From Nymphaea colorata (Eukaryota > Streptophyta > Magnoliopsida > Nymphaeales > Nymphaeaceae), in the NCBI RefSeq assembly GCF_008831285.2, contig NC_045138.2:22973934-23037933 (forward strand): DNA of 64,000 nucleotides, written 5' to 3'. The notes under the pieces are model-generated. The model searched no databases and was not told the DNA's origin. It saw only the letters and a program-made list of their open reading frames with translations. Both the position numbers and the translations under genes were made by a program. Of the stretch, positions 23,089 to 36,068 are shown piece by piece. How positions within the stretch are numbered: the stretch's first letter is position 1; each line of letters begins with the position of its first letter.

Positions 23089-25535
23089 GAACTTGTACAT
23101 ATAAACAGCCAGCAGGGATTGAACCCTAGTAGAAGGAAATTGCCTTGTTTTTCATGGAAGCTGGCCTTCTACTGAGTTAAGTGTGTGAGAAAGCCTCTAG
23201 TAGCCGTAAGGCTACACTAGCGAAAGGTTAAACTTGTCTGTTACGCACTGCAAACACAAAGGAAAACCACATGCAAAGAAAGGAGAAGGATTCTCATGCA
23301 CATAAACAACTACAAATGCCATACACAATGCATTGGTGTAGCATTGTGCAAAGTAAGAAGAGTAGGAAGATACCATGATCCAACGTTCCAACTAGCCATC
23401 TATCAGGCAATGACTAATTGGTACCACTTATTTCAATATCATGTTAACAAACGAACTACATATCTTACGAGGTTCCGTAGCTGATGGAGAATTGTTGTTT
23501 AGAGACAAATCTGCCAGCGTTTGAAGGCACCAAGAGCAGAATTTTCACCTGTAAATTGTTAAAATAGAAGATAAATGCCAACTTCTTTATTCTGCAACTC
23601 TATATGAGAAGGAACCATGCCAACATGGCCAACTTAAAAACCACAAACTGACGCAGGCCATATTGCCAACTTTCATTTTCATTTTTAACATTTGTTCAAT
23701 CAATGTACTGGTTTTTTCAGCTAGGCTAGTCATGGATGCTGCCAGTTGAATTTAAGAAGACCAACTCATGACCTTCATCTCTGGCGTTAGTAGCTTGGAA
23801 GGAATAGAAAGATGATGGTTATTTTTTCTTGATGACCTTCCTAACTGGTCAGGTAGTTGACGTAACATTGTCAGCCTTGAAGTCCTACTTGCATCAATTT
23901 CACCATGAGAAAACCCAAGTTGAAGGAAGCTCATATGACTACTAACTGGAGATCCAAAGAAAAAAGGAACGCTTAGAGTCCATTTGCAGGTGTGCTGCGA
24001 CTCTTTGCCTGTCTGAATTCAAACCTCCCATCTATCATTGAAGGGAAAGTGAATCATGTGAGTATGCATGAAGAACTTTCTAAACAATAGTTCAATAACT
24101 TCGCTACAGTAATGATAAAAAAAATTCACCAAATCAAGCTTGTGTCAATTTTTTATCCATTAACTACCAACTAGTTATAACTGGCATCAATATCCCTTGC
24201 AAAAGTAGAAATTTTTGTGCGATTGTTGATTTCAAGTTCTGAATTGGAGATCAACAATCACAAACTGGCTAGTAGTGGCTGTGATTCATGAGCCACTGGT
24301 TTCTCAATGTATGGCTACATCAAAAGTACATTATTTAAAGTTCTGAGAAAAAAAATGCCAGAAGGCAATTTTTTTAGATCTGATACCCAATAACAATTAA
24401 ACTCTTAACCAAAGAATAATACATAAATAATTAGGTTATCTATGTAGACGAATTAAAGTTGTCTTTTCTTCAAAATTACATTTTTGCCTTTGCCAAGAGC
24501 ACATAGTTTATTTTATGTCAATTTTAATTTTGTCCTTTATCATTTTTAAATAATACTTTCTTGATTCATAGTTTTATTATTAATATCAAATTTGTTGGAT
24601 GATCACTTTTTCGAAGAAGAAAGTAAATGAACGTTAGCAATTTCAGTATAGCTTGACAAGGCTATATTAAATGATTAACCTTTTAATTTTGATAAATTGG
24701 GAAAGCAATATTCATAACTATAAATTTAGAATACACAAGGAAAAAAAACATAGTTATATGTCCATAAAACTGATTTATCAGACTGTATTAAATGCATCTA
24801 TTTACATGTATTCAATCAGGAATCTAATCTGAAGTTCTTTACCAGACTGTATTAAATGGATTTGATATTAGTTCCGCAATTGGGTATGCACGATCTATTT
24901 ACTTCCCTATTCTTTATTCCACTTTTCTTTGCTCTAACTTTTTTAGATCTTGTTGGCAAGACTTGAATAGAACCTAGACAACATCTTCATCAAATTTGTT
25001 GATCCGGACCCATGATGTTAAACAAGTGGCCGCATCCAGAGGCATTTAGCTAAAGCTTGACAGAGAAAATTAATTTGGCACAAAAAGTGATTCATCAGAC
25101 CAAACCAACATTGAGATTGGAAGAAGACGAGGAAAACGGCCACCATCTTAACCCTTTTTTTTCAACTAAAAATGGGTTTTTTATTTCTGACATTAAGAAT
25201 TTAGTTCGGATAAAGTTTCCTCCTACTGAAGGCAACATAACAAGCAAACAACATGCATGAAGTGGACGGGACTGTCGCAGATTCAAATAATAAAAAGACA
25301 CATAAAAGTAAAACTCTTTACAAAATTTATTTCTTCTATGACAATGAATGGGCTGCCAAGCATGGAGAGAAATTTCCCTCAATAACACAAAATCACATAC
25401 CCAATCCCCAGGATAAAATAAAGAATGTAACCAAACATATTACGTGACAAAATTAATGAAGTCAGTCGTGTTATAAAAACGAATCGCGATCAAAGAAATC
25501 AAGCCACCAAAGCGGTTCCATGATATCGTATATCC

Positions 25536-26447
25536 CTAGTCTTCAAACCCCTGGATCGGGTCCGAGTTGCTTAGTGGGCACGTTAGGGGATCCAGGTCTT
25601 CCATCGCAGAAAAAGAAACGGGCATGCCGTCGTATGTCCCGGGTAAAAATCCAGATATCGGGTCCAAATAGCTGCAGTAATCGGGCTCATGACCGAACAG
25701 AATTGGATCCACTATACTCTTGCAGTAATCCGGTGCAGGGCCGAAAAGAAACGGATCCACCAGACTCATGCCTTGACCGCTGGATGCAACAGGATGGTGA
25801 CAAGCGTTTGCTCCTTGTGGCAGGGGTTGAGCTTGCAGAGGAGGAACAATGAAGGAAGGAGGGATGCCGTAGTGTAATGGGGGCACGTACTCTAACCGAT
25901 GATGATGATGATGATGTTGAGAAAACTCGCCCTTGATAGGCATTTCCAATCGGCTGCATTCATCTTCCCGCTTCAGATCATTTCTCCTCAGGCTTTCGAT
26001 CCTCTCATGCACTACCTTGATCTTTGCGTGCAAGCTCCGTTCTAACCCTAGAACGGTGTCGAGGTCCATGGCGTCCAAGCTCGTGCGGTTCCACAGCAGC
26101 AGCGACGCAAGCTCCGCGTTCTCCTCCCTCTTCCTCTCCAGCTCCGCCTGCAGCTTCTTGTTCTTCGTGGTGAGGAAAGCCGAGACGTCCACCCGCCGCT
26201 TGTCGCGCTCCTCCGCCGGCGCCTTCCCGAACCGCTCGATGATCCGTCGCACCTCCGTCGGATCCTCCGGCCACGTCTCGGGGGCGGACCCGGCGGCCGA
26301 GCCGTAGATGATCATGCACGCATCGACGTCGCAGAGGGTGGCAAACTCGAATATCTTCTTCTTGAGGCCCCTTTTCCGCTTGGTGAAGGTGGCGTGGCGC
26401 GATCGCTCGGGGTTGATGAGTCGTATGGGCAGCTTCGCTCGACCCAT
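25536..26447 (-). CDS. Type I MADS-box transcription factor (AGL80/AGL103-like), right copy
   Basis: Intronless 303-residue protein, near-identical to the left copy over the MADS domain and the PETWPED/EVRRIIERF segment. Two 2-residue deletions lie in the Gln/Pro-rich part (LQAQPLPQGAN against LQLQAQPLALPQGGN), and there are a few substitutions, for example GLERSLHAKIKVV for GIERRLHAKITAV and PISGF for PIPSF. All indels keep the frame and there is no stop, so both copies look functional. The start at 26447 is the MADS-domain methionine; the frame stays open 91 codons upstream. It converges on the left copy with about 11.2 kb between the stop codons. The upstream region lacks the 0.65 kb seen at the left copy, so expression may differ (inference). 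Confidence 0.93.
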   Translation of the reverse strand: MGRAKLPIRLINPERSRHATFTKRKRGLKKKIFEFATLCDVDACMIIYGSAAGSAPETWPEDPTEVRRIIERFGKAPAEERDKRRVDVSAFLTTKNKKLQAELERKREENAELASLLLWNRTSLDAMDLDTVLGLERSLHAKIKVVHERIESLRRNDLKREDECSRLEMPIKGEFSQHHHHHHRLEYVPPLHYGIPPSFIVPPLQAQPLPQGANACHHPVASSGQGMSLVDPFLFGPAPDYCKSIVDPILFGHEPDYCSYLDPISGFLPGTYDGMPVSFSAMEDLDPLTCPLSNSDPIQGFED

Positions 26448-26904
26448 GCCTTCGCTGGGTTTCAATTTGGAGGCGTCCCACCTGAGTAAGGCATGGTTAC
26501 CTTCATATACTGTTGTAAAGAAAGAGCAGTGCAAGAGATTTAAGGAAGGAAATGTAAGAAGGACGATGATGCCAACTTGCGGTTTCAAAATTCTCTCACG
26601 CGGAGTTGATTTATGGAAGGACGAGAGACCTGCCACTCCGGGTTTTGAGATTGATTGCCCTAACTTCCTACTTTTTAAAATTGATTGCCCATTATTCATG
26701 TTATGTATGCATGGAGACATGCACCAATCAGGTGTAAAATAAACAAATTAAGAAATGCACGTTAATTGACAATTTTTCTTTTTTTTTAATTCATTGTGTT
26801 TATGAACCTGACTTTTATAACGTGTTTGGCGTAAAAATATAACATGTCAAATTTAAACCTGTCTTTTATATCTATTAAAAAGGTAAGCGAGTTTTTCTAA
26901 TTCT

Positions 26905-28151
26905 TTTATGATTCAGTGCACTTTTTTTTTAAATAAGAGAGAGGGAACTACAACCATTATAATGGAAGGGCGTTAAAGATATTTTTATCAATTAAGTTAA
27001 ATTATTTCTTTTCGTTTCCTTTTTAGAACTAAATGAACATAATTTTTTATATTTCTTTTTTTCCCTATCCAAACAGACCTTTTTAGTAGTTTCTTTCATT
27101 TCCGTTTCTTTATATCTATTAAAATCCATACATCCAAACATACCCTTACTGTATATGGAAGACTAAAACTAAAATTTCACGTCTGCATATTCATATGCAT
27201 TTATATTATTTTCTTCAAAGTTTGTAAAAATCTGCAAATCAGTAATTCTATACAAGGTTGCAAGAAAAGGTAGGATGCAAAATCAAGAAACATCACACAA
27301 CGGACGGTGAGAAAGGAATGAAGTAAGTTAGAACTCCACAACATCTTCAATACTATATATAATGTAGCATCATTTATTTACAAATGAAATGTATTGTATA
27401 AAGCACGCAACCTTTTTAAGGTTTGCTATTTCATGTAATATACCAAGTGTGAACTGTTTGATGAAAACTTACCAAACATCTAATTTCTAACAGCAACAAA
27501 AAGTCTAGATAGGATGTTCCTCTAAAACAGATATCAAATTTCTGTCAAATAACAAATGTCTGTCAACAAGCTTGTATTCTCAAGCTATAGCTTGAAAGCA
27601 TATCTTTCAAACTTTTCTGGAAAATTAAAGCAGGAGCTTCCATCTCTGCCTCAATCCTGACTACCAAAAATGTCTGAGTCGTAACAGGCACCAGAAACAA
27701 ACACCCTGCTCCCAAAGGTTCGAGGGAATTCAAGGGGCCTTTCACAGTTAAAGCCAAAATAAACATCGAGTTTCCATGCCGTAGTTCGTCACTTCTTTCA
27801 CAGAAAAACGCAAAACTCAGCATACAAATATGCAAAAACAACGAACAATCGCAATTCGCACATCAAATGGAAAATAAGAAACTGTTTTGGAAACCAAAAA
27901 TTATATGCAGCAAACACAAATGGCATAACAAGGAGGTAAGAAATTCTTGATGCTAATAAACAAACAGTAAAGAGGAGGGATGATACACAAAGATCTAAAC
28001 CGGTGCGTTGTTTCGCCCCTAATGCTCGCATATAGCGGTAGACTTATAACGGTGCAGCTCATCACCGGTAGATTAAGCACTTTAACTAAATATCACCGGC
28101 ATAGAGGCAGGTATGCATGCGCATCGAAGGCCCTCTCCCTCCGGCAAACCC

Positions 28152-28186
<35 letters not shown>

Positions 28187-28555
28187 ATTCCCTTGTATAT
28201 TTTTCTATTTTTTATCACATATCTTTTTTGTTTCTATTTTTTCACATGGTTATACATATTTGTTTCCTCAATTGACACCGATAACAGCAATTGCTGCATC
28301 TTTGACCGAAATCAATGCCACACACACGCACACAGAGAGAGAGAGAGAATGTTAGGCAACCGACACCTGTCCTGGGTTATCAAGGGCACTGCTGTCGAGC
28401 AGTCGACGGTCGGCAATCGACAGAAACTCGGAGGGGAGATGAAGAGAGAGAGAGAGAGAGAGAGAGCTATGAGCGGGAGAATTCGAGCTCCGTGCGCATT
28501 TTATTGTTTGTTCTTATTGGGCCCCCACCGACCCACCGGATCATATTTGTGATCA
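26905..28555 (-). repeat. Module A, right copy, with an internal insertion
   Basis: Same landmarks as 20436-21775. Between about 27974 and 28325 unrelated sequence replaces most of the microsatellite. It includes a caccggtagattaagcac region, its own (CT)16 run at 28152-28183, and acacacacgcacacagagag just before the original GA tract resumes. The leader (28350-28550) matches the other copies. Confidence 0.75.
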
Positions 28556-28869
28556 TATGAATTTGCTCCTCTTAATCATCGGTCAGGTCCAAACGTGGTT
28601 CCATCCTTGTCCGGTCACTAGCACTTACAAAGGACTAAAGATTTGAACTGAATGAATAAAAGGCAACAAGACACATTAAAAAAAAAAAACGCCAGAATAT
28701 GTGTATTATATGTATTTTGTATTTTTAATTAATTTCTCATTTATTTTATTTGTATATAATTTTCAGGATTTTTTTTAAATTTTTTTAAAATTTACCAAGT
28801 TTTTCCCAAAACTTTTCTAAGACGTAAAACTTTTTCACATTAAACACCAAAAATTCCAACGATATATGC

Positions 28870-30900
28870 AACAATGGTAGACATGCATGAATACTGCATC
28901 CATGGCCTTCATCAACACAAGATACCACAAGCCTACAACTTCAGAATTTAGATCCATCTATGCCAATAATTGAAGCATGGCCATTCCTTGCCATTTTGAT
29001 TTAGTTAATTAATTATGCTACTTTTTGTCGCACAATGAATTACCAATGTCTGTTTTCATCAAATTTTGAAGGAAAAAAAATGGAAGTGGGGGATCACCTC
29101 CTAAAAAAAGACTGTGTGGGATTCTTGAAGAGAGAAGAAGATGGCATGCAGAATTGTTTCATTCAGCAGATAGCAATAACAGAACATAATATTAAGGCCA
29201 TGACTTGAGAGCAGAGATAGAAAGAATAAACTTGGATTTGGAGAGGCAACACGGTCTATCTCATTACTAAGAACGACTAGAACCACAAGTCTAAAAAATG
29301 AAAACTCACTTATGAAGAAAACCTTTTCCGCAAAACTAGGTAACGTCCAAACGTGTGGGCGTTCTTGAAGATTATTTTTTAAATATAAAAATGAGATGGC
29401 AAAAAAGCGATTAAAAAAATAATACTTAAAATTTGAATTTGATTATTTACTCTTTCGGATTGCCCGTTCAGTCACTTTAGTGAGTTCAACTATTCATGTA
29501 AAATGCAATATGCTAAGATTTTATGAACCTAAGTCCTTCTATTAATCAATAAATAATTAATTACGTATGACCTTTGTTATTAAGAAGGTAGCTCTGGTTC
29601 TTGGAGCGGGAAAGGAATGAGGCTTTTGTTGTTATTTTGAGTGGTAGGATGAAATACGTTTCCTATTTATGATAGTAAATGAAGTAAACCCCAACACGGA
29701 CTCACATACATATACACAGTTCTCATTAATAAATTAGGACGGCAAAATTAGAAAACCACTTTGATTTTATGTGTGGTTTTCTTGATTGAATAAAGATTGA
29801 AGTTTCGCAATTTGTGGGGACAAAAAAAATTCACTTCTTTTTTAGATCTCCATACATGCATTGTGCCTCTCACAAGCCACAAACGAAATGTCGTATTTTC
29901 ATTTTTCTTATTTTTTGATGCTTTTCTTTGAGATGAAAATAAAACGAAGAATCAATTAACAAAAGGAAGCCTCTTGAAACTGCACTGTTAATTTGATTAG
30001 CTGGCAGCAGCTTCTCGTTCTCACCAAGGATGTTAGCATATCTAATTTAGATCCGATATCCAACCAGGCTGCTTGAAGCAAATCGGATATGGAAAAAGAA
30101 AAAAGTTTGAGATTCGATTAAGAAATCAAATTGGATTTGAAGGTAGGTTAAGAAATGAGATACAATAGGATTCAGGTTCACATTCATATTTAAGTAATAT
30201 CTAGTTGGAATTGGTCTTGGATTGAAATCCAATTAACTTAGTTTAGATAAATATCTTTGTCAAATGTCCATATATTTTAAACACTGTATTTTGGATTTGG
30301 TTATAAGGTCATACTCATATTTCAGATGTGAATCAAATACCAAATATGGCATAAGTTTTTCTTCACTGGTATTTGAATCAGAATATCTGAACATCGAAAG
30401 GGGCATTCAACTCTGATCCAGTGACATCTCTACTACTCGCCATACTCAGAAGTGGTAAGTGATGACATTATTTCATTATTACATGAAAACCAATTTGCAT
30501 TGACATGAAACCTTTGAGTATAACATGAAAGGAATATGTATAAGCCGATACCAAGCGGTAGACGTAGGTCAATATGTGTGCATCAATTTTGACAAACACC
30601 ACTGATGGAAACGACTTTAGAGGTAGGTTGGTAGCATGAATATTTTATCAGTGCCTCATAAATTTGTCTCAAATATTGGAGGAAGTTTGTGGAACAATCA
30701 TTTTAGTTGTCGTTGCTATCAAATAACCCCTTCAAGAAGGAGGTGAAAAAAAATGAAAATCAATCGGATCTATGACATCAATCAGGTCTTCACGTGGCAT
30801 CGGCGTCGAATTTATGTATTCAACACAATTAATTTTGTAACGGAATCACGTGGCATCGGTGTCGAATTTCTGTATTCAACACAATTAATTTTGTAACGGA
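28870..30900. repeat. Module C, copy 1 (right arm)
   Basis: Reverse-complement counterpart of left-arm 9510-10720 plus 5460-5772/7865-7935, and direct copy of 36069-38106. It includes the hAT-type MITE at about 30030-30435 and the uninterrupted hAT target site GATACCAA at 30547-30554. No gene recognised. Confidence 0.8.
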
Positions 30901-30902
30901 AT
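30791..30902. repeat. 56-bp tandem duplication
   Basis: Two near-identical 56-bp units, each starting CACGTGGCATCGG and ending TTTTGTAACGGAAT. The other copies of this module (5486-5545 and 37985-38042) have one unit. Confidence 0.9.
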
Positions 30903-31258
30903 TTCTTGTCCATACATGTATATTAATTTGGTCCTCTCTCTTTCTCCTCTCTCTTAACTGCTGCCGAGGTCTGCCGAGAGGCGACCCTAGCATCGTCGCT
31001 TCCCCAAGATCACGCTCAGCATTGGGCGTTATGGATTGAAGGGAGCTGGATGTGCTAAAAAGGCTCGTTGAAGAAGATGAAGTCACAGGCTGCTCGAGTT
31101 CCTATCTACCGGTGAACAGAGCCCTATCTACCGGTGAAGAAAACAGCCATCGCACCCAGACTGCTCCAATCATCGGATTTGCATATTTCCCTTCTAGGAA
31201 GAAGATGGAATACCATAGTGGCAATTTGATCAAACTGGCCCGCAAATTGGGTGCTGGG
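30903..31258 (+). pseudogene. Module D, right copy, truncated
   Basis: Counterpart of 4255-5450 but with about 0.8 kb missing between the CT-rich leader and the conserved peptide. The plus-strand frame gives GEENSHRTQTAPIIGFAYF and KKMEYHSGNLIK, then breaks into retrotransposon sequence at about 31258. Unidentified protein. Confidence 0.4.
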
Positions 31259-33238
31259 AACCCCAGCACTGCGGTGCGCCCACGAAAAGTCCATCGTGCT
31301 AACCTCACTGGCTTGCCACACCTAACCGTCGCCCACACTAATAGTCTCACTTGATTTATGCCTGGGGTCCTCGTATTGGATAATAACCTCACTTGATTGT
31401 CGCCCTTGCAGTATGTGTATGGGGCCTGCATGGATAGCCTCCCATGCGTGTGGAGAGGCCGTAGAGAGTGGCCATACGGTGTTTTAGCCTCCCTAAAGCA
31501 CATAAGGTCCTGATGAATGACGAGAAGACGCCAAGAACGTAGCTACTTGCGGCGTGGATAAGGGCTGCCCTCGGCCACTATGGTCAGGCGGGGGTAGGCC
31601 CATATCAGACCCTCCCCCTTAAAATGGAGCCTGCCCTCAGGCTCCTCGAGGGTCCTCCCGTAATGCCCTCCTCCTTCGGGATCCCAAAGAAAGTGAACAC
31701 ACTTTCCATGTTTGATCAAGGCAGTCTCACCTAACTTGGTCTTAAACTAGCTGCCCACTCTTTTCTTGTTGCTGAAGGGTGGTCTCGTCGGGCCTAAGAA
31801 ATGGTGGCTCCTCTGGCAGTGGTGTAAGTGGCTAAGTCAGCCATATAACATATTGATTTGCCATAATTAAGACAGCCCCACTCGCTGCATTCTTCTAAGA
31901 AGGTGTTGGGGATCGGCTTGGACAGCAAGGTCACCAAGCAAGGGGACCCTAAAAACCTTCTTGCCTGCTACTTCAGAATCTGTCCACGGCAAATCTACCG
32001 CCAAAGACCAACTTTCACCCCAAGAATCAATTGGAGGGGGGTAATCGATGTGTTGAAAAATCGACGCCCAGACGAACATGCCAGAACAAGTTTTGATTAA
32101 ATGAAACTGTGAGTTTCTTCTTGAGAGAGGAGCCTGGTTGCACTTGGTGGCAACCATTGTCGTCTCTTCCAAGCTTGCCGGGTTCATCTTCTACGTCATT
32201 TGTTGGCCGGAGTTGCTGCTTGTGTGAGTCCTACAGACGAACGACCAGAGGAATGGCGCCTGTGGCCATTTCTGAAAGTTCATCTACGTTCTTGCTCCAC
32301 TAAATTTGCTAAAAACCGAGAGACATGCGAGTGTTCCAACCACGTGTGGGCTGAGAGGCGACGATCGGTGATTGGAGGGCAACGGATGTGCCAAGGCTGA
32401 TCACGGTGTTGTCTTCCCTACTGCACCATTCGACAGCCAGCGGTGCTTCAGGAGGTAAGCCACTGTTCTCCGATGGACTGCCGTTGGAGTTTCCCTTCAT
32501 TTCCAACAGAAATTGTAACGCTGACGTCGGATACGCTTCCACCCAGTGTGGGATTCGTCTAAGGTAGATCGAACGATTATCTCTGGATTGAAGGATCAGT
32601 CGACCGATTGAGGCTAACGGTTCTTGGCGCATTCACCCAACTCTTCATTAGATGTCTAACCCAAGGTTAGATTGCTCTATCGTGCGTGAGATCGTTGGAT
32701 TCCTGTTGCAACGAGTTGATTCATACACTATTGTGTGTCTGTGATTAGGAATCGATGAGAAATCAAAAGGGAATCAAGCCATTTTCCTCTAAGAACAACC
32801 TACTGTTTGGTTCCCTCTTCTATTGCCAACCAGCCCCTGATCAGTCACAAATCTGAAGCAATCAGAACTTTCTTTTGGTAAACGGACACTGGGATCATCT
32901 TCCCAACATCCGAACGGTCAAGCTGAGCTTTACTCGAGCTAAATCCATGCCCAAACAAGAGAGAAATCGACCGATGAACAGCATATTGTTCAGACCTCTG
33001 TTCTGCCACCTACCTTTGTCTGATCAAATGGAAATCTGAAGAAAAATCCGGAGTTCCTTTCGACAAACGAACACTTGGGTCACCTTTCCAACATCTCTAT
33101 GGAGCTTTTGAAATTGATTTGAGCGAAATCCGATCAGTATCGAGTGAGATATCCTCATCGAACGGATTCAGGTAGAAATTCGTGGTGATTTCCTGTATTC
33201 TCCACCAAAACGGTGGTAGTGACCCCAAGTTCATCCGA
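31258..33238 (-). mobile_element. Truncated LTR retrotransposon, copy 2
   Basis: Direct copy of 18460-20415. The polypurine tract is at 31608-31624 and the LTR start (TGATATGGGC on minus) at 31607. The LTR is cut at 31258, so only about 350 bp of it remains. The internal region (31867-32187, minus) has the longest open stretch, with PPPIDSWGESWSLAVDLPW. It is followed directly by module C copy 2. Confidence 0.6.
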
Positions 33239-33770
33239 AATTGGGGACACACATGGATACTGCATTCACGGCTTTCATCAACACGAGATACCACAAGCCT
33301 TCAAATTTGGAATTTAGATCCATCTATGCCAATAATTGGCACATGGCCATTCCTTGCCATTTTGAATTAGTTAATTAATTATGCTACTTTTGGTCGCACA
33401 ATGAACTACCAATGTTTGTTTTCATCAAATTTTGAAGGAAAAAAAATGGAAGTGGAGGATCACTTCCTAAAAAAGACTGTGTGGGATTCTTGAAGAGAGC
33501 AGAATATGGCATGCACTATTGTTTCATTCAACGGATAGCAGTAACAAAATGAAGATCTCTGCAGAATTTCCTTTATATGAAGAACATGACTTGACAGCGG
33601 AGATGGAAAGTATGAACTTGGATTATGGCATGCAGCACAGTCTATCTCATTACTAAGAACGATTGGAACCACAAGTCCAAAAAACGGAAACTTACCAATA
33701 AAACCTTTTCCGCAAAACCAGGTAACGTCCAAACGTGTGGGCGTTCTTCAAGATTATTTTTTAAATATAA
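33239..33770. repeat. Module C, copy 2 (truncated)
   Basis: Direct match to 28870-29385 and 36069-36595. It ends at gattattttttaaatata, where retrotransposon copy 3 starts. No coding content. Confidence 0.8.
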
Positions 33771-36068
33771 TGGACGCGTCCCGGCCTCGTCCTTCTTGTA
33801 TGTTTGGACCGACTATCCCACACGTCCCAGTCTGAACCTAGCTGTATCCGGTCAGACCTGATCGAGTTCCACCTGGGGCTAAGTCCCTCCTCGTCCGAGG
33901 TTGAGCTAGCTGCGCGTGAAGGTTGAATGGCCTCAGCCATGACCAGCCATCTGTGGTAGAGGATACGGCCCGCTTGGCCGAGGGGCTGGGATTAACCTCC
34001 CTTGGTAAAATGTCATCCTCTATACAATCGCCTTGGTATGGCCTGGCCCTATGACGCTTATTCATCTCCCGAATAACCTCCCTTGGTCGTGGAAAGGCTT
34101 TAGTAGCTGGTGGCTCTCGGCTGCGTATAACCAGCACTGCGGTGCACCCACGAAAGGTCCATCGTGCTAACCTCACTGACTTGTCACACCTAATCGTCGA
34201 CCGCACTAATAGTCTCACTTGATTTATGCCTGGGGTCCTCATATTGGCTGCTAAACTCACTTGATTGTCGCCCTGCATGGATAGCCTCCCATGCGTGCGG
34301 AGAGGCCATGCGGTGTTTTAGCCTCCCTAGCGCACAGAATGTCCTGATGAATGACGAGAAGAGGCCAACAACATAGCTCCTTGCGGCGTGGATAAAGGCT
34401 GCCCTCGGCCACTATGGTCGGGCGGGGGTAGGCACATCTCAGACCCTCCCCCATAAAATGGAGCCTGCCCTCAGGCTCCTCAAGGGTCGTACCGTAATGC
34501 CCTCCTCCTCCGGGATCCCAAAGAAAGTGAACACACTTTCCATGTTTGGTCAAGGCGGTCTCACCTTACACGGTCTCAAACCAACTGCCCACTCTCTTCT
34601 TGTTGTTGAAGGGTGGTCTCGTCGGGCCTAAGAGATGGTGGCTCCTCTGGCTGCGGCGTAAGTGGCTAAGTCTGCCATATAACATACTGATTCACCATAA
34701 TTGCGACAGCCCCACTCGTTGCATTCTTCTAAGAAGGTGTTGGGGATCGGCTTGGAAAGCAAGGTCACCTTGCAAGGGGAACCTAAAAACCTTCAGGCCT
34801 GCTACTTCAGAATCTGTCCACGGCAAATCTACCACCGAAGACCAACTCTTACCCCAAGAATCAATTGGAGGGGGGTAATCAAAGTGCTGAAAAATCGACG
34901 CCCAGACGAACATGCCAGGACAAGTTTCTATTAAATGAAATTGTGAGTTTCTTCTCTTGAGAGGAGCCTGGTTACACTTGGCGGCAGCCATTGTCGTCTC
35001 ATCCAAACTTGCCGGATTCATCTTCTACGTGATCTGTTGGCCAGAGTTGCTGATTTTGTGAGTCCTACAGACGAACAACCAGGGGAATGGTGTCGATGGC
35101 CATTTCGGAAAGTTCATCTACGTTCTTCCTCCACTGTATTTGCTGAAAACCAAAAGGCGTGTGAGTCTTCCAACCACGTGTGGGCTGAGAGGCGACGATC
35201 GGTGACTGAAGGGTAGTGGACGTGCCGAGGCTGATCACAGTGTCGTCTTCCCTACTGCACCATTCGACAGCCAGCGGTGCTTCAGGAGGTAAGTCACTGT
35301 TCTCGACGGACTGCCATTGGAGTTTCCCTTCATTTCCAGCAGAAATCCTAATGCTGACGCCGGAGATGCTTCCATCCAATGTGGGATTCGTCTAAGGTAG
35401 ATCGAGCGATTATTTTTGGACTGAAGGATCAATCGACCGATTGAGGCTAACGGTTCTTGGTGCATTCACCTGACTCTTCATCAGATGTCTAACACCAAGG
35501 TTAGATCGCTCTATCGTGCATGAGATCGCTAGATTCCTGTTGCAACGAGTTGATTCATACACTATTGTGTGTCTGTAATGAGGAATCGAGGAGAAATCAA
35601 AAGGGAATCAAGCGATTTCCCTCGAAGAACAACCTACTGTTCGGTTCCCTGTTCTATCACCAACCAATCCATGATTAGTTGTAAATCTGAAGCAATCGGG
35701 AATTTATTTTGACAAACGGATGCTGGGATCATCTTTCCAACATCCTAACGGTCAATCTGAGCTTTACTTGAGCTAAATCCGTGCCCAAACGAGAGAGAAA
35801 TCGACCGATGAACAGCATGTTGTTCGGACGTCTGTTCTACCGCCTACCTTTGTCTGATCAGATGGAAATTTGAAGAAATCTGGAGCTCGTTTCGACAAAC
35901 GGACACTTGCGTCACCTTCCCAACATCTCTACGAAGCTTCTGAAATTGATTTGAGCAAAATCCGATTAGTATCGAGGGAGATATCCTCATTGAACAGATT
36001 CAGGCATAAATCCACGGTGATTTCTAGCATTCTTCGCCAAAACGGCGGTAGCGACCCCAAGTTCATGA
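33771..36068 (-). mobile_element. Truncated LTR retrotransposon, copy 3
   Basis: Direct copy of 18140-20425. The polypurine tract is at 34442-34456 and the LTR start at 34441 (TGAGATGTGC on minus, altered from TGATATGGGC). About 670 bp of LTR remain. The internal minus-strand frame at 34692-35021 keeps PPPIDSWGKSWSSVVDLPW and DPQHLLRRMQRVGLSQL uninterrupted. No standard pol motif is seen. Confidence 0.6.

Larger units (their letters stand above)
22538..31258 (-). repeat. Right arm of the long inverted duplication
   Basis: Reverse-complement counterpart of 4260-17814. From left to right it holds the truncated GC-rich hAT-like element (22538-23088), the MADS 3' flank (to 25530), the MADS gene, a short upstream flank, module A (26905-28555), module C (28870-30900) and module D (30900-31258). 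It lacks the four extra left-arm pieces. It ends where retrotransposon copy 2 begins inside module D. Confidence 0.85.
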
